This document shows positions 1 through 8,252 of a stretch of DNA of 64,000 nt, one piece after another. Position 1 is the stretch's first letter; each line of letters starts with the position of its first letter. The stretch comes from Amphritea atlantica (GTDB lineage: Bacteria; Pseudomonadota; Gammaproteobacteria; Pseudomonadales; Balneatricaceae). The DNA is taken from contig NZ_JAHKQE010000012.1 of assembly GCF_018860855.1 (NCBI RefSeq), forward strand, positions 48,892 through 112,891. Direction: 5' to 3'. The translations under genes and the position numbers were made by a program. The notes under the pieces are model-generated. The model saw nothing but the letters and a program-made list of their open reading frames with translations. It made no database searches and was not told where the DNA came from.

Positions 1-1
1 T

Positions 2-817
2 CAAAATCTGGAGGCATATATACGTCAGGTGACTGCGATTCCTGTTCTCACAGTAGAAGAGGAACGCGGACTGGCACAGCGACTGTATTTCGAGAACGAT
101 CTTGAAGCAGCGCGTCAGTTAGTATTATCTCATATGCGATTTGTGGTGCATGTTGCTAAGTCTTATTCTGGTTATGGCCTGTCTCAGGCTGACCTGATTC
201 AAGAAGGCAATGTGGGCTTGATGAAAGCGGTTAAACGCTTCGACCCTACCATGGGCGTTCGTCTGGTATCTTTTGCGGTGCATTGGATTAAGGCGGAGAT
301 GCATGAATTTATTTTGCGTAACTGGCGTATCGTTAAAGTCGCGACCACTAAAGCACAGCGTAAACTGTTCTTTAACCTGCGTAGCAAGAAGAAAAATCTT
401 GGTTGGTTGACCAATGATGAAGTCACCGCGATGGCGGGTGATCTGGGTGTTGATGAACATGTCGTCCGTGAGATGGAAGGTCGGATGAGCAGTGCTGATA
501 TGGCCTTTGATGCACCGGTAGGTGACGATGATGAGCGAGCTTATCAATCACCGGCTTATTTTCTTGAAGATCATAGCCAAGATCCTGCTAGCCAAGTGGA
601 AGATTCTAACTGGGAAGCCGATTCTAACCAGCGCCTGAGTAAGGCGATGGAACAGTTGGATGAACGTAGCCGTGATATTCTGGTGCAGCGTTGGTTAGGT
701 GAAGATAAAGCGACACTGCATGAGCTAGCGGCGCGCTATGAAGTCTCTGCTGAGCGGATTCGTCAGTTAGAAAAGAACGCCATGAAGAAAATTAAAGTCT
801 CGATGTTAGAAGCCTGA
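2..817 (+). CDS. rpoH: RNA polymerase sigma-32 factor RpoH (5' truncated by window edge)
   Basis: Heat-shock sigma factor that directs RNA polymerase to chaperone and protease promoters. The frame is open from base 2. The residues before the GTG at 29 (NLEAYIRQV) already match the family, so the real start lies left of the window and roughly 20 residues are missing. Visible landmarks are sigma region 2 ([14 protein letters not shown], then [14 protein letters not shown]), the RpoH-specific box QRKLFFNLR, and the region 4 helix-turn-helix near the C-terminus ([16 protein letters not shown]). A strong terminator follows 26 bases after the stop, so transcription ends here. Sequence match to the family is close along the whole length. 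The GTG at 29 is not the true start. Confidence 0.97.
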   Translation, partial: QNLEAYIRQVTAIPVLTVEEERGLAQRLYFENDLEAARQLVLSHMRFVVHVAKSYSGYGLSQADLIQEGNVGLMKAVKRFDPTMGVRLVSFAVHWIKAEMHEFILRNWRIVKVATTKAQRKLFFNLRSKKKNLGWLTNDEVTAMAGDLGVDEHVVREMEGRMSSADMAFDAPVGDDDERAYQSPAYFLEDHSQDPASQVEDSNWEADSNQRLSKAMEQLDERSRDILVQRWLGEDKATLHELAARYEVSAERIRQLEKNAMKKIKVSMLEA

Positions 818-842
818 AAATTCGGAATTCTGTTATGCGAGT

Positions 843-877
843 AAAAAAAGCCGCCCTCTGTTGAGTGCGGCTTTTTT
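843..877 (+). terminator. Rho-independent terminator of rpoH
   Basis: An A-run, then the inverted pair GCCGC / GCGGC with a short loop, then a run of six T residues. It sits directly downstream of the rpoH stop. The A-run on the left also makes it potentially bidirectional. Confidence 0.85.
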
Positions 878-938
878 ATTGCTTATCGCGACCGCTTTGC
901 TTTGTTAGAATAGCTAACCTTATTTCTCGGAATCATTT

Positions 939-1316
939 ATGTCTGCTCGCTTTGTCATTTTTTTCACCGCGTTGAGTGGTTTTATTACAGTGGGCCTCGG
1001 TGCCTTTGCTTCACATATGCTGCGCACGCAACTGAGCGAGCGGTTGTATGACGTGCTGCAAACCGGTATTCAATATCAAATGTTTCATACTTTAGCGCTG
1101 TTCGGTGTGGGGTTGTTGATGTTGCGTCAGCCTGATAAAGGTTGGAATCAGACAGCAATACTGTTTATGACGGGAATGTTTTTTTTCAGTGGCAGCCTCT
1201 ATATGCTGGCGCTCACTGGACAGCACTGGTTGGGAGCAATAACCCCTCTGGGTGGTGTTTTGTTTTTAGCTGGTTGGTTAAATCTTGGCCGAGTTGCATT
1301 TCGGCAGTTAAGTTAA
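939..1316 (+). CDS. DUF423 family inner-membrane protein (YgdD-like)
   Basis: Small integral membrane protein of 125 residues with four hydrophobic segments (about 5-25, 45-62, 70-90 and 95-117). The N-terminal pattern [19 protein letters not shown] is characteristic of the DUF423/YgdD family, whose function is unknown. It is followed after only 19 bases by thiS and may be cotranscribed with it. In other proteobacteria this family is a stand-alone gene, so the link with thiamine synthesis is probably positional. Family assignment is confident; function is not known. Confidence 0.88.
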   Translation: MSARFVIFFTALSGFITVGLGAFASHMLRTQLSERLYDVLQTGIQYQMFHTLALFGVGLLMLRQPDKGWNQTAILFMTGMFFFSGSLYMLALTGQHWLGAITPLGGVLFLAGWLNLGRVAFRQLS

Positions 1317-1335
1317 TAGAGGTGGATCAAGCTCA

Positions 1336-1536
1336 ATGTTGATACAGGTAAATGGTGACAATCTAGAGATTCAGGAAGGCGCTTCGGTAGCGGATCTGAT
1401 TGCGCAACTGGAATTAGGAGAGCGTCGTGTCGCTGTCGAGCTGAATTTAGAGATCGTGCCTCGCAGTCGACACGCTGACACAGCGCTTAGCCAAGGTGAC
1501 CGAGTTGAAGTGGTTCATGCGATTGGTGGCGGTTGA
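1336..1536 (+). CDS. thiS: Sulfur carrier protein ThiS
   Basis: Ubiquitin-fold sulfur carrier for the thiazole moiety of thiamine. The protein is 66 residues, the usual size. It ends in the diagnostic di-glycine (AIGGG), whose terminal glycine is adenylated and converted to a thiocarboxylate that donates sulfur to ThiG. The N-terminus ([12 protein letters not shown]) is the first beta hairpin of the fold. It lies directly upstream of thiG with a 60-base gap, as in many gammaproteobacteria. No ThiF, ThiH or ThiO is present in the window, so the activation and glycine-imine steps must be encoded elsewhere. No TPP riboswitch is visible upstream. Confidence 0.95.
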   Translation: MLIQVNGDNLEIQEGASVADLIAQLELGERRVAVELNLEIVPRSRHADTALSQGDRVEVVHAIGGG

Positions 1537-1596
1537 AGAACCGCAGCTGGATGCATGCTTTAGAGAATATGACAGAATCTAACTGGGTAGAACACA

Positions 1597-2394
1597 ATGT
1601 CTGAACAACAGAATGATCCATTGATTATTGCAGGTCGTAGCTTTCAGTCTCGTCTTTTGATTGGTACTGGCAAATATCGCGATCTGGAAGAAACTCGTTT
1701 GGCGATTGAAGCCAGTGGTGCGGAAATTGTTACGGTAGCGGTGCGACGTACCAACCTTGGCCAAAATCCGGATGAACCTAATCTTTTAGATGTTATCTCC
1801 CCAGACAAATACACTATTCTGCCGAATACCGCCGGTTGTTTTAACGCTGAAGACGCTATTCGTACCTGTATGTTGGCCCGCGAGCTGATGGATGGTCACG
1901 ATCTCGTGAAGCTTGAAGTTTTGGGTGATCAGAAAACCCTCTACCCTAATGTAGTGGAAACGATTAAAGCGGCCGATGTATTAGTGCGGGACGGCTTTAA
2001 AGTAATGGTTTATACCAGTGATGATCCGATTGTTGCTAAAGAATTAGAATCACTGGGTTGTGTGTCTATTATGCCGCTGGGATCGATGATTGGTTCTGGG
2101 TTAGGGATTCTCAATCCACACAACATCAATGTGATTATGGAAGATTGTAAAGTGCCAGTCTTAGTGGATGCCGGTGTTGGTACTGCCTCTGAGGCAGCCT
2201 TTGCGATGGAGATGGGTTGTGAGGCGGTGTTGATGAACTCGGCAATTGCAGGCGCCCGTAACCCTATGCTGATGGCGTCCGCAATGCGTAAAGCCATTGA
2301 AGCGGGTCGTGAGGCATTCCTCGCCGGACGGATGCCGCGTAAGAAGTATGCAAGTGCGTCTTCACCAATGGAAGGTACTATTGTCTCTAAGTAA
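1597..2394 (+). CDS. thiG: Thiazole synthase ThiG
   Basis: Forms the thiazole phosphate ring of thiamine from deoxyxylulose 5-phosphate, dehydroglycine and the ThiS thiocarboxylate. It is a cytoplasmic TIM-barrel protein of 265 residues. The substrate Schiff-base lysine is expected at K105 in [11 protein letters not shown], and the phosphate-binding glycine-rich stretches ([11 protein letters not shown] and [12 protein letters not shown]) are intact. The C-terminus [10 protein letters not shown] is typical. It forms an operon with thiS and is followed by a perfect hairpin terminator at 2465. No anomalies are seen. Confidence 0.96.
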   Translation: MSEQQNDPLIIAGRSFQSRLLIGTGKYRDLEETRLAIEASGAEIVTVAVRRTNLGQNPDEPNLLDVISPDKYTILPNTAGCFNAEDAIRTCMLARELMDGHDLVKLEVLGDQKTLYPNVVETIKAADVLVRDGFKVMVYTSDDPIVAKELESLGCVSIMPLGSMIGSGLGILNPHNINVIMEDCKVPVLVDAGVGTASEAAFAMEMGCEAVLMNSAIAGARNPMLMASAMRKAIEAGREAFLAGRMPRKKYASASSPMEGTIVSK

Positions 2395-2464
2395 GTGTTG
2401 CAGCTAACTTATTGATTTAAATCGACGGCTGCTATGACGTAGCCTGAAAAATGAAAGATTACAG

Positions 2465-2497
2465 CAGCCTGATCCGCAGATCAGGCTGTTTTGTTTT
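2465..2497 (+). terminator. Rho-independent terminator after thiG
   Basis: Perfect 10-base inverted repeat CAGCCTGATC / GATCAGGCTG with the loop CGCA, followed by TTTTGTTTT. It separates the thi genes from trmB. Confidence 0.88.
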
Positions 2498-2514
2498 AAT
2501 AAGAGTCCAGATTG

Positions 2515-3249
2515 ATGTCAGAAGATAAAAAACCTGAACAGCAAACTCCAGAGCAGGCGACTGGGGAAAAATATATGCGCACCGTCAAAAGCTTCGTATT
2601 GCGTGCCGGTCGGATGACCGAAGGCCAGCAGAAAGCAATGGAGACCGTATGGCCCGAAATGGGCCTAACGCTGGATCAGGGAATGCTCAATCTGGCAGAG
2701 GTGTTTGGTCGTGAGGCACCGGTGGTGTTGGAGATCGGCTTTGGTATGGGTGATTCGCTGATCGAGATGGCCAAAGATCAACCGGAAAAAAACTATATCG
2801 GCATCGAAGTACACCGTCCCGGCGTGGGTCGCTTGCTGAGCAATGTCGAGAAAGAAGGCCTGACCAATATTCGTGTGTTTTGTGATGATGCGATCGAAGT
2901 GCTGGCCCAATGTATTCCTGATGAAAGCCTGAGTACATTACAGCTGTTTTTCCCTGATCCATGGCATAAGAAAAAACACCATAAACGTCGTATCGTACAG
3001 TTATCCTTAGCCGAAACATTGCGTAAAAAGTTGAAGGTAGGCGGTCAGTTTCATATGGCGACGGATTGGGAAAACTACGCTGAGCATATGATGGAAATCA
3101 TGAGTGCTGCGCCGGGCTACCGGAATGTAGCGGGTGAACAGGCTTACTCGCCGCAGCCAGAGTGGCGACCGGTGACTAAGTTCCAGAAACGCGGTGAGCG
3201 TCTGGGGCATGGCGTGTGGGATCTTATGTTTGAGCGGACTGCCGATTAA
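2515..3249 (+). CDS. trmB: tRNA (guanine-N7)-methyltransferase TrmB
   Basis: Methylates G46 in the variable loop of tRNAs using S-adenosylmethionine. The SAM-binding motif [11 protein letters not shown] and the family signature [16 protein letters not shown] are intact, and the C-terminus carries the usual [17 protein letters not shown]. The ATG at 2515 (protein 244 residues) is preferred over the TTG immediately before it at 2512. The N-terminal 20 residues are polar and variable, as is common in this family. It is transcribed separately from thiG, because a terminator lies between them, and it converges with the aldehyde dehydrogenase gene. Confidence 0.95.
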   Translation: MSEDKKPEQQTPEQATGEKYMRTVKSFVLRAGRMTEGQQKAMETVWPEMGLTLDQGMLNLAEVFGREAPVVLEIGFGMGDSLIEMAKDQPEKNYIGIEVHRPGVGRLLSNVEKEGLTNIRVFCDDAIEVLAQCIPDESLSTLQLFFPDPWHKKKHHKRRIVQLSLAETLRKKLKVGGQFHMATDWENYAEHMMEIMSAAPGYRNVAGEQAYSPQPEWRPVTKFQKRGERLGHGVWDLMFERTAD

Positions 3250-3284
3250 GGCTTGGTTGCTTGAGAGTTACTTGATTGCCAAAT

Positions 3285-3319
3285 ACTCCCCGATATCCTC
3301 TTGCGCGGATATCGGGAGT
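3285..3319. terminator. Hairpin between convergent trmB and aldehyde dehydrogenase genes
   Basis: A 13-base-pair inverted repeat ACTCCC(C)GATATCC / GGATATCGGGAGT with one bulged C lies between two convergent genes. Neither side has a clear T-run, so it may be a structural or factor-assisted terminator. It could serve both strands. Confidence 0.5.
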
Positions 3320-3333
3320 GTCAGTTAGGAGGC

Positions 3334-4755
3334 TTATTTCTGGATTTTAAGCGTATGCAGAGAGGTGTATTCTGCTAAGCCATGGGCACCGAATTCAACT
3401 CCGAACCCTGATTGTTTTATCCCGCCAAAGGGCGCATCCGGTTGTACCGCACCGTGGGTATTAACCCAAGAGGTGCCACACTCCAACTGCTGTGCTATCG
3501 CCTCGGCTTGTTGAATATCGGCAGACCAGACCGAGCCACCTAAACCATTGGGATTATCATTGGCCAAAGCAATGGCGCTGTCGATATCGGTGTATTTAAT
3601 CACCGGCAGAATCGGCCCAAATTGTTCCTCATCCACCAATTCATCACCATTGCTCAGCCCAGCAACAATGGTCGGTTCAAAGAAAAACCCTTGAGTGCCA
3701 ATACGTTTGCCGCCTGCGAGAATCTGTCCTCCTGCTTTGTTGGCGCTGGCAGCAAGCTTTACAACAATGCTGAGCTGCTCTTCGTTCTGTAGTGGGCCTA
3801 ATTGACTGTCGGGGTTGAGCGCATCGCCAACCACCACGGCTTTGGCCTGTTCTGCCAATGCCTGACAGACCTCATCATAGATGGATTCATGTACATAAAG
3901 CCGCTTTAGGCAGGCGCAGGTTTGGCCGTTGTTGTGGAAGGCCGCGCCAAACAGCTGTGGCACGACGCTATCAATATCGATATCTGGCAGCACGATGGCC
4001 GCATCGTTACCGCCGAGTTCGAGGGTGAGTCGTTTCAGACTGGTGGCCGCCGATGCCATAATCGCCTTGCCGGTAGGGGTGGAACCGGTGAAAATAATCT
4101 TGTTTACCTCAGGGTGGGCGACCAACGCGCCGCCTACATCACCATAACCTGTCACGATATTCAGAACGCCTTTAGGCAGCACTGTATTAGCCAGCTCGAC
4201 GAAGCGCAAGGTGGCCAATGGCGTCTTCTCCGATGGTTTGATCACGACGGTGTTGCCGGCCCGCAGAGCAGGGATAACATGCCAAATGGCAATCATCAGC
4301 GGCCAATTCCAAGGGGTTATCGAAGCGACCACACCTAACGGCTTGCGATAGGCTTTGACGAACAGTTCGTCGTCATCCTGAATGATCTCATCGGCTAAGG
4401 TAATATCGGCGGTGACGTGGGTCCAGCCAATCGAGCCCATCAGTTCCATCGTTGCGCCGACAAAATTCAGGCCGCCACGGGGTTTGCCGGTTTCCTGACA
4501 GATGAGCGTTTCCAGCTCTTCTTGATGCTGCTCCAGTAACTGACCTAGCTGATGGATCAGCCCACTGCGGGCTTCATCTGAGGTGGCGCTCCACTGAGGA
4601 AAGGCGCGGCGCGCAGCATTCACTGCTTGATCGACTAACGCAGGGTTGGCCAGCGGGCATTGGGCGAAGAGTTCGCCTGTTGAGGGGTTAATCACATCGA
4701 GTGTGGCACCGCTATCGATGGCCGCACCATCGATGGTGAGGTTGAATTCGGACAT
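3334..4755 (-). CDS. NAD(P)-dependent aldehyde dehydrogenase
   Basis: Aldehyde dehydrogenase superfamily enzyme (473 residues, normal length) that oxidises an aldehyde to an acid. Catalytic residues are visible: N150 in TPWNWP, the general base E246 in LTLELGGN, and the nucleophile C280 in NNGQTC. The later EEQFGPILPV and FGGIKQSGFGVE motifs complete the active site and oligomer contacts. AAGGA sits 7 bases before the ATG. It lies 89 bases downstream of the thiamine-diphosphate enzyme on the same strand, so the pair plausibly turns a 2-oxo acid into an aldehyde and then into an acid. The substrate cannot be read from sequence. Confidence 0.9.
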   Translation of the reverse strand: MSEFNLTIDGAAIDSGATLDVINPSTGELFAQCPLANPALVDQAVNAARRAFPQWSATSDEARSGLIHQLGQLLEQHQEELETLICQETGKPRGGLNFVGATMELMGSIGWTHVTADITLADEIIQDDDELFVKAYRKPLGVVASITPWNWPLMIAIWHVIPALRAGNTVVIKPSEKTPLATLRFVELANTVLPKGVLNIVTGYGDVGGALVAHPEVNKIIFTGSTPTGKAIMASAATSLKRLTLELGGNDAAIVLPDIDIDSVVPQLFGAAFHNNGQTCACLKRLYVHESIYDEVCQALAEQAKAVVVGDALNPDSQLGPLQNEEQLSIVVKLAASANKAGGQILAGGKRIGTQGFFFEPTIVAGLSNGDELVDEEQFGPILPVIKYTDIDSAIALANDNPNGLGGSVWSADIQQAEAIAQQLECGTSWVNTHGAVQPDAPFGGIKQSGFGVEFGAHGLAEYTSLHTLKIQK

Positions 4756-4844
4756 AGGGCTTCCTTACTTATTTTTTTGTTTCATCATTGGCCAGTAACA
4801 CCGAGCGTCAAATGATTAACGTCTGGGTGCTGAAGGTCACCGTA

Positions 4845-6524
4845 TCAGCTGTTTGGCTGGGATAGCCGCTGTTGCATGTGGATAAACTCCCAAGGCGAGC
4901 TCTCTTCGCCACGTTCACACACCACTTCGATCAGTGCCGGTGCGTTGTTATTGATACATTTTTCCAACACAGGTTTCAGTTCGGCTGGGGAGGTTACCCG
5001 GTAGGCGTTCACATGGCAGCTTTCCGCCAGTTTAATAAAGTCGGGGGTGAGTAACTCGGAGCCACTGTAACGGCTGTTATAGTGCATATCCTGATCGCGG
5101 CGCACATTGCCGTAGGCATTGTTGTTGAAGACCAGAGTGACCAGACCGATATTATGTTCTGCGGCGGTAATCAGCTCTTGCACGCCAAACATAAAACCGC
5201 CATCACCACAGACAGACACCACGGCTTTATCAGGGTTGGCGACCTTAACGCCAAGCGCAGTGGGGAAGCCATATCCAAGGGTGCCCTGAAAACCGCCTTC
5301 AATAAAGGTGCGAGGCGCGAGTACCGGCAGTCCTCCAATCCAGGTGGTGAAACCCATCTGTGACAGTTCCGGCACATAGAATCCATCGCGTGGCAGCACA
5401 TCCCGGATAACCGAGAGGTAGGACATCTGCGGCTGTACCTTCTGGATCGCTTGCCAAGCGACAACTTTAGCGGTGGCGATCTCATCGAGGCGGTTTTTAT
5501 CGGGGGATACCTGTGTTTCTAATTGTTCGATCAGCAAGCGGCAAGCGGCGGCTGAATCGGCAATGATGCCCAGATCCGGAGCAAAAATCTCCATCTGGGC
5601 GGGGTCGATATCGATACGGATCAGTTTCGGGCCGGAGGTCGGCGCCTGCTGATATTCCATATAGTTACCCCAGCGCATATAGGGCATTTCCAGCCGTGAG
5701 CCGATACCGATTAGTAGATCGGTATCATCCCAGAGTTCACGGGCGGCAACGGGCGGAACACCTAACGGATGGTCTTCGGCGACGATGCCTCGGCCACTAC
5801 GGAAGCCGGTCACCGGTGCATTCAGGAGTTCAGCCAGCGCCTGCACTTCGACGGACGCATATTGGGCGCCGGCGCCACACATGATCATCGGCTTCTTCGC
5901 TGCGCTGATCAGCTTAACGGCTTCTTGAATGGCATCGAGGTTGATGGTTGGCGCGCTGGGAGTGGTATTGGGAACCGTGATGCTGGCATCCTGTTGTTCT
6001 GCCATCACATCCCAGCACATCTCAACCGTTACTGGGCCGGGGCGGCCACTGCGTGAGGTGGTAAAGGCCTGATTGACCTTGTCGGACACACTGTCCTGCT
6101 GATGGATGGTGACCGCATCTTTGATAATCGTCTTGAGTGTGCCCGCTTGGTCTGACAGTTCATGCAGATGGCCGCGTCCCTGTCCCATAAATGAGCTAGG
6201 CACCTGACCGGTCAGACCGACAATAGAGCTACAGTTAGCCATGGCGGTACATAATGCCGCGGTGGTATTCAGAATACCGGGCCCCGGCACCACCGAGAAG
6301 ACACCGGTTTTGCCGGTTGATTTAGCATACCCCATGGCCATATAGGCGGCGCTCTGCTCATGGCGGGGAACGACCAGATCGATAGAGCTATTATAAATGC
6401 CATCAAATAGGGGGTAGATCTGTGCGCCGGGAATGCCAAAAATAGTCTCTGTTCCGTTGGCTGCAGCGGCAGCAATAATTGCTTCGCCGCCGCTCATTCG
6501 AGTTGTATCTGTCGCGTTGCTCAT
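4845..6524 (-). CDS. Thiamine-diphosphate-dependent enzyme (acetolactate synthase / benzoylformate decarboxylase-like)
   Basis: A 559-residue member of the large ThDP family with N-terminal, central and C-terminal domains in the usual order. The ThDP-activating glutamate is in VPRHEQSAAYMA, and the Mg-ThDP motif runs from GDGGFMFGVQEL to VFNNNAYGN. There is no separate regulatory subunit next to it, and the neighbour is an aldehyde dehydrogenase, which argues against a biosynthetic acetolactate synthase. A 2-oxo acid decarboxylase or a similar carboligase is more likely. The gene is divergent from a LysR regulator, its probable controller. Exact substrate unknown. Confidence 0.85.
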   Translation of the reverse strand: MSNATDTTRMSGGEAIIAAAAANGTETIFGIPGAQIYPLFDGIYNSSIDLVVPRHEQSAAYMAMGYAKSTGKTGVFSVVPGPGILNTTAALCTAMANCSSIVGLTGQVPSSFMGQGRGHLHELSDQAGTLKTIIKDAVTIHQQDSVSDKVNQAFTTSRSGRPGPVTVEMCWDVMAEQQDASITVPNTTPSAPTINLDAIQEAVKLISAAKKPMIMCGAGAQYASVEVQALAELLNAPVTGFRSGRGIVAEDHPLGVPPVAARELWDDTDLLIGIGSRLEMPYMRWGNYMEYQQAPTSGPKLIRIDIDPAQMEIFAPDLGIIADSAAACRLLIEQLETQVSPDKNRLDEIATAKVVAWQAIQKVQPQMSYLSVIRDVLPRDGFYVPELSQMGFTTWIGGLPVLAPRTFIEGGFQGTLGYGFPTALGVKVANPDKAVVSVCGDGGFMFGVQELITAAEHNIGLVTLVFNNNAYGNVRRDQDMHYNSRYSGSELLTPDFIKLAESCHVNAYRVTSPAELKPVLEKCINNNAPALIEVVCERGEESSPWEFIHMQQRLSQPNS

Positions 6525-6574
6525 CTTGTCGGCTTCTTATAATTAGGTGCTTTAACAAGATAGTAGAAAAGCGA

Positions 6575-6632
6575 TATCTATAATAAAACTATAGATAATG
6601 TTTATAGGCTATAATTAATTTATTATAGATAA
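6575..6632. promoter_or_regulatory. AT-rich operator-like repeats in the divergent LysR/ThDP-enzyme promoter region
   Basis: Two inverted repeats lie in the intergenic region. The first is TATCTATA / TATAGATA with a 7-base spacer (6575-6597). The second is CTATAAT / ATTATAG with a 6-base spacer (6609-6628). The word TATAGATAA also occurs twice, at 6590 and 6624. LysR regulators bind dyads of this kind in divergent promoters, so this is the best candidate operator. Binding is inferred. Confidence 0.55.
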
Positions 6633-6683
6633 GGGGTTTAGCCGTCGTCATTAAGCCGGTAGGCAGCCGATCTTGGGTCCGTT

Positions 6684-7634
6684 ATGAATATTAAACAGCT
6701 GCAGTATTTCCTGAAAGTGGCAGAGATGAAGAGTATCGCAGCGGCGGCTCGGCAACTGGATATCGCCCAGCCGGCGTTGAGTTTGCAGATCTCTAAGTTA
6801 GAACATGAAGTGAAATCGCAGCTGTTTTCGCGTGGGATCAAAGGGGTACAGCTCACCGAATCGGGCCAGCTATTTGAAAAGCATGTGCAGATGGTGGTGG
6901 GACAGCTAAACCGAGCGGTCAGTGATATTTCAGAGCTAGAGGGCAGCCCCAAGGGCAAACTGGTTATCGTGATGAACCAGGCGGGAGTTAATCTGCTGGC
7001 GATGCCGGTGTCTCAGGTGATTGAGAACGCCTTCCCCAATGTTGAGCTAGACCTACGTATGGGACTGTCCTATCAGGTGGTTGAACAGCTTGCCAGTGGT
7101 GAAGCTGATCTAGCGATCACCTATGAGGAGGGCGCAGATAATAAGAGCATCTCTAGGGAGTTGTTGATCCGCGAAGATCTCTATTTTACCACCCAGCTGA
7201 ATGATCAAAACCGAGAGCTCGATACGATTCGTTTTAAAGATCTGGCCGACTATGAAATTGTTACTACCTCGGAAAAAGAATCCTTAGGGCGTAAGATTCG
7301 CGAGTATGAAAAACGTGAAGGGATCGAGCTAAAGAAAAAAATGCCCTATGGTCAGTTGCTCACCAGTCTGCGGTTTGTCTGTGAGGGGCACTGCAATATG
7401 ATTTTGCCCTCCTCGGCCTTTTTTCATCTGGAGCAGGCTGGGCAGCTGAAAGCATTAAAAATTATAGAACCGGCAATGACCCGCAATGTGTATCTGGCCA
7501 TTAATCACGAGCGCCCAGTGCGTAATATCACCCTCAAAGTGATTGAGCTGATTACGCAGTGTGCTTACCAAGAGCACCTGACGGGGAATTGGCGCGGGGA
7601 GATGAGCAGGTCGGCCATCGATAAGGCGGTTTAG
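6684..7634 (+). CDS. LysR-family transcriptional regulator
   Basis: A 316-residue regulator. The N-terminal winged helix-turn-helix is classical (MNIKQLQYFLKVAEMKSIAA, then RQLDIAQPALSLQISKLE), and a periplasmic-binding-protein-like effector domain follows from about residue 90. It is transcribed divergently from the ThDP enzyme and aldehyde dehydrogenase genes, so it probably controls them in response to a substrate or intermediate. Unlike many family members it carries an extra 20-residue polar tail after the effector domain. Closest in feel to the CynR/CbbR/NAC type groups, but the effector is unknown. Confidence 0.92.
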   Translation: MNIKQLQYFLKVAEMKSIAAAARQLDIAQPALSLQISKLEHEVKSQLFSRGIKGVQLTESGQLFEKHVQMVVGQLNRAVSDISELEGSPKGKLVIVMNQAGVNLLAMPVSQVIENAFPNVELDLRMGLSYQVVEQLASGEADLAITYEEGADNKSISRELLIREDLYFTTQLNDQNRELDTIRFKDLADYEIVTTSEKESLGRKIREYEKREGIELKKKMPYGQLLTSLRFVCEGHCNMILPSSAFFHLEQAGQLKALKIIEPAMTRNVYLAINHERPVRNITLKVIELITQCAYQEHLTGNWRGEMSRSAIDKAV

Positions 7635-7689
7635 AGCGCAGTAAGGCCTAGGTTCTAGCGCAATAATATAACAACAGGAGAGAGCAACG

Positions 7690-8214
7690 ATGGCGATTTA
7701 TGAATTTGATGGTCAACAGCCGCAAGTGGATGCAGATACCTATGTGGCCGATCAGGCGACGGTCATTGGTCATGTGATCTTAGAGGCGGGTGCGAGTATC
7801 TGGCCGCAGGCGGTATTGCGTGGGGATAACGAGCCGATCGTGATCAGTCAGGGGAGTAACGTGCAGGAAGGCGCGGTGCTGCATACCGACCCGGGTTATC
7901 CATTGATGGTTGAAGAGCGGGTAACCATTGGCCATCAGGCGATGTTGCACGGTTGTCATATCGGAACGGGGTCGTTGATCGGGATTCAGGCGGTTGTGCT
8001 AAACGGCGCGGTGATTGGCAAAAACTGCTTGGTCGGAGCCGGTGCGGTTGTGACCGAAGGTAAGGTCTTTCCCGATAACTCACTGATTCTGGGTGTGCCT
8101 GCGAAGGTGATTAAAGAGCTGAGTGCAGATGCTATCGCGAATATGCATAACAATGCGGATAAATATGTTGAGAATGGCCGCAAACATAAGTCATCACTGA
8201 AGAAGCTGAGTTAA
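7690..8214 (+). CDS. Gamma-carbonic-anhydrase-like hexapeptide-repeat protein (YrdA/PaaY type)
   Basis: A 174-residue left-handed beta-helix protein. Hexapeptide repeats are visible from about residue 10 to 140 (for example VIGHVI, GASIWP, GAVIGK), and a C-terminal helix follows. The three metal-binding histidines of the family are present in AVLHTD, TIGHQAMLHG and nearby. Family members are carbonic anhydrases or thioesterases such as PaaY. It follows the LysR gene by 55 bases on the same strand, with a good AGGAGAG site upstream. A link to the neighbouring catabolic genes is possible but unproven. Confidence 0.88.
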   Translation: MAIYEFDGQQPQVDADTYVADQATVIGHVILEAGASIWPQAVLRGDNEPIVISQGSNVQEGAVLHTDPGYPLMVEERVTIGHQAMLHGCHIGTGSLIGIQAVVLNGAVIGKNCLVGAGAVVTEGKVFPDNSLILGVPAKVIKELSADAIANMHNNADKYVENGRKHKSSLKKLS

Positions 8215-8232
8215 ACCGGACGTTGCCGGTTT
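8213..8232. terminator. Possible hairpin overlapping the stop of the hexapeptide protein
   Basis: AAACCGG / CCGGTTT with a 6-base loop starts within the stop codon. It lies between two convergent genes. There is no T-run, so its role as a terminator is weakly supported. Confidence 0.3.
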
Positions 8233-8252
8233 AACGGTTACGGCCTAGATTT

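Noticed and set aside
125..547. Minus-strand frame of 140 codons inside rpoH
   Set aside because: Lies wholly within a well-supported gene on the other strand and has no family resemblance.
1317..1596. TPP riboswitch for thiS-thiG
   Set aside because: Short intergenic gaps lack the conserved riboswitch core; none could be identified.
3922..4338. Plus-strand frame of 138 codons inside the aldehyde dehydrogenase gene
   Set aside because: Shadow of the real gene, no ribosome site or recognised protein.
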